Shown here: in pieces, positions 5,576-9,154 of the stretch
Layout: each line of letters begins with the position of its first letter
How positions within the stretch are numbered: position 1 is the first letter of the stretch
Assembly: GCA_015232735.1 (NCBI GenBank)
Contig: JADFZC010000084.1
Span: 1-9,154 of the forward strand
DNA: 9,154 bases
Direction: 5' to 3'
Origin: Oligoflexales bacterium
Lineage (GTDB): Bacteria; Bdellovibrionota; Oligoflexia; Oligoflexales; Oligoflexaceae
Notes under the pieces: generated by a model
Database searches by the model: none
What the model was told of the DNA's origin: nothing
Seen by the model: the letters and a program-made list of their open reading frames with translations, nothing else
Translations under genes and position numbers: made by a program

Positions 5576-6754
5576 CTAATGGTTGAATTGTATCAGCAGC
5601 TTTGCACCCTTTTGAATCTTCTGTTCATCGGCTGGAGCGGATGCTAAAGGCTCTGCGCCCTCGGTCTCGTTATAGAACAGCCCGACCGAATAAAGAAGGT
5701 TGTCATACTTTCGCTGCCAGTCCAGATAGTAATTGCCTTTACCCTCTTTGATGTCCCTGAAAGCTATAAGGCGTATCTGGTCCAGGATGGTCAGCGGATA
5801 TGAGGGACTGAAAACAACAAAAGACCGTTCTGCGGCTTCAACCTGGCCATATGATGAATAGCTCAGGTACATGGCCTCCGCCAGAATATACAGTCCATTG
5901 TAAATACCTATCGTATAATCTCCGCCAAGGGTTGCAAAAAGAATACTTCCCGGAAGAAACTCGTATTTTTTGATATTGGAAAATGTCGCCTCAAACCAGC
6001 TGCCGATGCCGATATCCCATGTTCCGTCCATTCCCACCCTGTTTTCATCGACCGTTCGATCGTAGATGTTGCCGGACAGGGACGGGGTATTCCCTGTCAT
6101 CGGTTTGATATCGATTTTTCTATGGTGCGCTGAAAATCCCATTTCTCCGCCGAGAATTGGAAACTGAACCCTTCCCCCGTACTCAGGATCATTTTTTTTT
6201 GAAGTTAGCGGCACGGGCCCCATGGGATCGCTGTTTTCAAGCAGCGACCATATCCATATGTTTGAATTGTCTTCAAAGTATTGCCTGTAAAGCGCACCAT
6301 ATACGCCGAGGGTAAACTGGGTTGGGTCCTTTGGGTCGATGTGATCAAACCATTTGAGGGATCTAAGGATTTTCCCGGGACCGAAGCTGATTTTCTGAAG
6401 ACCGGCCCTTATTTCCGTTTTTTCTCCCGACAGCCTTCCCCAGAGGCGGTAGAATCTGGCCGTTCTGCAGCTTTCCGGGGAAGATCCCTCCTTTTGCATG
6501 TGTGATCCGCTGAAATTGCCAGCGATGTCAAGGTCCCATTTCAAAGAGTCGATGACGCTGCCGTCGGCCTTTATCTCCGGAAGATAGCGCAGCGAGTAAA
6601 AGTGGTTTTTTTTGATATTTGACGCCCCCTCGCCCCATCCGGCAAGTTCTCCGGAGGTTTTTATTTCGGCGACAGAGGGAGGAGAGTGCATAACGGAGGA
6701 AAGCGCGCATGCGAGCGTGCAGAGGAACGTTGTTTTTAAGGTCTTTGCAGGCAT
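5576..6754 (-). CDS. Probable outer-membrane beta-barrel protein (operon's first gene)
   Basis: This 392-aa exported protein is not confidently assigned to a named family. Residues 1-29 look like a signal peptide cleaved after SVA. The mature chain is rich in alternating polar/aromatic stretches and short turns, as expected for a transmembrane barrel: for example IRAGLQKISFGPGK (115-128), YGGRVQFPILGGEMGFSAH (192-210), DYTIGIYNGLYILAEAMYLS and DNLLYSVGLFYNE. It ends in an amphipathic strand, AKLLIQFNH. The block at 115-160 (GLQKISFGPG ... HIDPKDPTQ) resembles the conserved strand and turn of porin-like proteins found beside such ABC genes. The start at 6754 has only a weak purine-rich (GAAGAAG) site; a TGA six codons upstream in frame excludes an earlier start. 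It is inferred to be the outer-membrane end of the transporter. TLAC at 13-16 is not a canonical lipobox. Confidence 0.75.
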   Translation of the reverse strand: MPAKTLKTTFLCTLACALSSVMHSPPSVAEIKTSGELAGWGEGASNIKKNHFYSLRYLPEIKADGSVIDSLKWDLDIAGNFSGSHMQKEGSSPESCRTARFYRLWGRLSGEKTEIRAGLQKISFGPGKILRSLKWFDHIDPKDPTQFTLGVYGALYRQYFEDNSNIWIWSLLENSDPMGPVPLTSKKNDPEYGGRVQFPILGGEMGFSAHHRKIDIKPMTGNTPSLSGNIYDRTVDENRVGMDGTWDIGIGSWFEATFSNIKKYEFLPGSILFATLGGDYTIGIYNGLYILAEAMYLSYSSYGQVEAAERSFVVFSPSYPLTILDQIRLIAFRDIKEGKGNYYLDWQRKYDNLLYSVGLFYNETEGAEPLASAPADEQKIQKGAKLLIQFNH

Positions 6755-6807
6755 CGCACTTTTTCTTCTTCAGTGTTTTAAAGTTCCTGGCAGACCGGAT
6801 TCCAAAA

Positions 6808-6850
6808 AATGGGCACCCATTATATTTTGTCATTTTTTTAAATTTTTCAA
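6808..6850 (-). promoter_or_regulatory. Candidate promoter and palindrome of the envelope operon
   Basis: Read on the minus strand, a perfect TATAAT lies at 6824-6819. The best -35, TTGAAA at 6850-6845, is 20 nt away, which is long, so the promoter may be weak or need an activator. A perfect palindrome, AATGGG (6808-6813), CA, CCCATT (6816-6821), overlaps the -10 and the expected start site, a classical place for a repressor. It lies about 55 nt upstream of the barrel gene's start codon. Confidence 0.5.
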
Positions 6851-6903
6851 CACAATTTGATGAAATCCCCAAAGCCGATTGCTTCGATCCTGTCGGCAAG
6901 GAT

Positions 6904-8094
6904 TTACAATAAACCCGCCAAAGGTGATCTGTAGGAGACATCTTCACCCCTAACCGTTTCCATACCGCGCGTGACAAGCCGTTTATCCATAATTTCATAA
7001 TGTGATGTGGCTGACTGCCTGAAAATTGTCTCCACATCATAAAGATTTTTGGCCATTTGGCTTGTGGGTGACGAGGTCCATTTGCACTCGAACAGTACCA
7101 GCTGATGTCCCTGTTCCCAGATGAAATCAGCCTCGCGGCCGGATTGATCCCTGTAATACCACAGACGCGGCTTGACTCCGGAAAAACTCAGCTGTTTTCT
7201 CAATTCGGCAAAAACGAAACTCTCCCAGATGGCACCAATCATTGGCGACTTTAGAATGTTTTCCGCGGTTATGCCTGAAAGCGCAAGTATCAAAGCCGGT
7301 TCAGTTAAAAACAGCTTTGGGGACTTGACAAGACGCTTTGTCAGATTGCTGAACCACGGTTCCAGGAGGACTATTTGTGAGGAGGCTTGCAGGACACTTA
7401 ACCACTCCCCGGCAGTGGTCGCGCTTATTCCGACATCGCGTGCAAGTTCCGATTTATTGAGTATTTGTGAAGACCGTAACGCACAAGCCCTGAGAAAACG
7501 TTCAAAATCACGCAAATTTCCCACCGAAAGGATCTGTTTGACATCACGTTCGAGATAGGTCGCGATATACGAATCAAAAAATATTCCCGTGGGACGTCCC
7601 TTATCCACCCAAAGCTCCGGAAAACCGCCTCTCAGGATAATATCCTTGTAGACTTCCGGAGAAGCCGTGATCATACCGGCATCAAGAAGTTCCTGGCAAC
7701 CCAGTCCCTCCAATTCCAAAATCGCAGCCCTTCCCGCCAGGGATTCCGAAACCCCTTTCATAAGGGTAAGCTTTTGTGATCCTGTCAGAACAAACTGTCC
7801 TTTGGCACTTCGATTCTCATCAATCCTGATTTTCAACCATCTGAACAGTGAAGGGGCATACTGCACTTCATCGACAACAAGCGGTGGAGGATTTTGAGCC
7901 AGAAAGGATTCAGGATCTGTCTCAGCCTGTTCAGCGGTGAGCGGACGGTCAAGCGTCACATAATTGTAATCCGGAAAAAGTTGCTGCAGCAGGGTGGTCT
8001 TTCCCATCTGGCGCGCCCCGGTAAGGACCAGCGCAGGGAAATATTTTACAACCTCATGTATTTGTTGTTCTATTTTTCTATTTATAAAAACCAT
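6904..8094 (-). CDS. AAA-family ATPase with C-terminal DUF4143 domain
   Basis: This 396-aa protein has an N-terminal AAA_14-type ATPase: Walker A GARQMGKT (26-33), Walker B LVVDE (72-76) and a sensor-like LTGSQ (103-107). A middle region, about 205-245, looks like a winged helix (KSELARDVGISATTAGEWLSVL). The C-terminal DUF4143 domain carries READFIWEQ (320-328) and LVLFECKW (332-339), where D323, E336 and K338 form a pattern like the PD-(D/E)XK nuclease fold. Length is typical for the family, whose biological role is poorly defined. The ATG at 8094 has only a weak ribosome site (GAGTAGG). It is transcribed from its own strong promoter and sits 149 nt upstream of the envelope operon on the same strand. 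A link with that operon is possible but not supported by overlap. No frameshift is seen. Confidence 0.9.
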   Translation of the reverse strand: MVFINRKIEQQIHEVVKYFPALVLTGARQMGKTTLLQQLFPDYNYVTLDRPLTAEQAETDPESFLAQNPPPLVVDEVQYAPSLFRWLKIRIDENRSAKGQFVLTGSQKLTLMKGVSESLAGRAAILELEGLGCQELLDAGMITASPEVYKDIILRGGFPELWVDKGRPTGIFFDSYIATYLERDVKQILSVGNLRDFERFLRACALRSSQILNKSELARDVGISATTAGEWLSVLQASSQIVLLEPWFSNLTKRLVKSPKLFLTEPALILALSGITAENILKSPMIGAIWESFVFAELRKQLSFSGVKPRLWYYRDQSGREADFIWEQGHQLVLFECKWTSSPTSQMAKNLYDVETIFRQSATSHYEIMDKRLVTRGMETVRGEDVSYRSPLAGLL

Positions 8095-8132
8095 TGCGCC
8101 TACTCAAGATAATTTAAGTCTTTACCTTTAAA

Positions 8133-8161
8133 ATTATAGGTTATAAACTTTAAATTGTCAA
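8133..8161 (-). promoter_or_regulatory. Perfect-consensus sigma70 promoter for the DUF4143 ATPase
   Basis: On the minus strand, TTGACA (8161-8156) is separated by exactly 17 nt from TATAAT (8138-8133). Both boxes and the spacing are ideal. Transcription would start near 8126, giving a leader of about 30 nt to the ATG at 8094. The surrounding DNA is strongly AT-rich. A small inverted repeat, TTATA/TATAA (8134-8138, 8142-8146), overlaps the -10 and could bind a regulator. Confidence 0.8.
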
Positions 8162-8260
8162 TAATTTAATTTTATTGGGAATTTTTAGGAAATTGCGGGG
8201 CCTGTCGATATTTTTCGGGAATTCAAAGCGAGGCTGGCAACGCCGGTGGGTGTGGGTGGA
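8162..8260. other. Leader-side gap between cyclase end and DUF4143 promoter
   Basis: This short stretch contains the end of the cyclase transcript. Base composition shifts from very AT-rich (around 8100-8190) to GC-rich (around 8195-8260). I found no stable hairpin followed by a T-run on the minus strand, so termination of the cyclase transcript is not explained by an obvious intrinsic terminator. Confidence 0.4.
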
Positions 8261-9154
8261 TCAGGCAGCCCTTTCCTCATCCGGGCCATTGACACCATCC
8301 GCGATTATTTTGAATAGGGACACATTGCATATCCCTTTCAGATTAAATACTCCGGCCTTTTCCCATCCTCCCTCGGCAAGGACATCCCTTATGGCTGATG
8401 AGAAGAATATGGTTCCGGGAGAGGCGGCCTTTTCAATTCTTGAAGCCATATTGACGACTGGCCCTACAACCGTATATTCAAACCTTTCCTTCCCAAAGGC
8501 GCCAACGATGCCGCTCCCCCTGTGAAGGCCGATTCTCATGGAAAACTCGAGGTTGTATCTGGCCTTCCAGTCTCTGTTGATTTCCCCTATAGCCACCTGC
8601 ATCTCCCTTGCACATGCCACGGCATTTTCTACCTGCACCTCTGCCCTCTGAAATTCCGGTGCCCCGAAGATGACCATGATGCCATCTCCCATGAATTTAT
8701 CGATGGTCCCGTCATGTCTGAATATCACCTGGGTCATCCTGTCAAAATATTCGTTAAGAACTTCGGCAATGATGGGTGCCCCAAGCTCCTCGGCCTTGTC
8801 GGTGAAATCCACGAGGTCTGCAAACAGGATCGTCACATCCATGAGCTTGGGCTTCTTGTCAAGAATTTTTTCTCCAGACACTATGTCATTTACAAGCTTA
8901 TGAGGCAGAAACCGTTTCAGGACATTTTCCGTGAGATTTCTGTTCAGCTCCCTTATCTTCTCCTCTCCCTCTTTAAGATGAATCAAGTTTTCTATTGTCG
9001 TCAGAAGTTCGATTTCATTGAATGGCTTTCCAAGATATGCGTGAGCCCCTTTTTTTATTCCTGTCATTCTGCTTTCTTCGTCGCTCCTTGCGGTAAGAAG
9101 TATAGTGGGAATGGACCTTACGTCTGGATTATCAATCATTTTCTTAATCACCTC
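8261..9154 (-). CDS. Response-regulator receiver / class III nucleotide cyclase fusion (5' end outside window)
   Basis: The visible 297 residues are the C-terminal part of a larger protein whose start lies right of the window; the frame stays open to the edge, and the GTG at 9149-9151 is probably an internal valine. Counting from that GTG as residue 1, residues 1-58 are the end of a receiver domain, with the switch threonine in ILLTARSDEES and the conserved lysine in GKPF (K42). A helical linker (about 54-80) leads to the cyclase domain. The catalytic set looks complete: metal ligands D112 (FADLVDF) and D156 (FMGDGIM), purine-selecting K152 and T227 (EYTVVG), and transition-state N234 and R238 (VVNMASR). 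The K/T pair favours ATP, hence cAMP, as is usual in bacterial relatives. Phosphorylation by a histidine kinase probably controls it. It is cytoplasmic, with no membrane segment in the visible part. Confidence 0.92.
   Translation of the reverse strand, partial: EVIKKMIDNPDVRSIPTILLTARSDEESRMTGIKKGAHAYLGKPFNEIELLTTIENLIHLKEGEEKIRELNRNLTENVLKRFLPHKLVNDIVSGEKILDKKPKLMDVTILFADLVDFTDKAEELGAPIIAEVLNEYFDRMTQVIFRHDGTIDKFMGDGIMVIFGAPEFQRAEVQVENAVACAREMQVAIGEINRDWKARYNLEFSMRIGLHRGSGIVGAFGKERFEYTVVGPVVNMASRIEKAASPGTIFFSSAIRDVLAEGGWEKAGVFNLKGICNVSLFKIIADGVNGPDEERAA

Noticed and set aside
6700..6754. Lipoprotein signal (lipobox) in the barrel candidate
   Set aside because: TLAC at residues 13-16 lacks the usual Leu at -3 and sits too early; SVA at 27-29 is a better signal peptidase I site.
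6528..7040. 170-residue minus-strand open frame spanning the barrel start and the DUF4143 end
   Set aside because: It overlaps the coding ends of both neighbours and the promoter region between them; composition and lack of motifs indicate a shadow frame.
8180..8260. Terminator for the cyclase transcript
   Set aside because: The repeated GGGAAT/TTTTT segments are direct rather than inverted repeats, and no stable stem plus T-run was found.

Overview
The window looks like a chromosomal stretch from a Gram-negative bacterium. It encodes a signal-peptide-bearing outer-membrane barrel candidate, a LolA-like periplasmic protein and a Lol/MacB-type ABC transporter, with moderate base composition and many good Shine-Dalgarno sites. 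The mix of tandem AbrB/PIN toxin-antitoxin pairs, a receiver-cyclase fusion and this ABC/LolA-like operon would fit a Desulfobacterota (former Deltaproteobacteria) genome. That placement is inference from gene content only.

Layout. (1) 1-135: intergenic DNA with a perfect 12-bp inverted repeat at the left edge and a sigma70-type promoter overlapped by a 9-6-9 inverted repeat. (2) 136-1573, plus strand: two consecutive toxin-antitoxin pairs, each an AbrB/SpoVT-type antitoxin overlapping a PIN-domain (VapC-like) toxin by ATGA. Each pair has its own promoter and its own, different, repeat operator. (3) 1574-1676: a short convergent gap without a convincing terminator. (4) 1677-6754, minus strand: a tight five-gene operon read right to left, namely outer-membrane beta-barrel candidate, ABC ATPase, two FtsX/MacB-type permeases and a LolA-like periplasmic protein. 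(5) 6755-6903: candidate promoter of that operon, with a palindrome on the -10 element. (6) 6904-8094, minus strand: an AAA/DUF4143 ATPase behind a perfect-consensus sigma70 promoter. (7) 8261-9154, minus strand: the C-terminal part of a response-regulator/class III nucleotide cyclase, cut by the window edge.

How it works together. The five-gene operon has a part for each envelope layer: ATPase in the cytoplasm, two different permeases in the inner membrane, a soluble carrier-like protein in the periplasm and a barrel in the outer membrane. This resembles the Lol lipoprotein-release logic (LolCDE plus LolA), but the terminal component is a barrel rather than a LolB-like lipoprotein. A dedicated lipid, lipoprotein or hydrophobic-cargo export route is the most interesting hypothesis here; the substrate cannot be read from sequence. 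The toxin-antitoxin pairs, the DUF4143 ATPase and the cyclase appear to be independent neighbours. No rRNA, tRNA, insertion sequence or CRISPR array was seen, and no gene-free stretch exceeds 300 bases.
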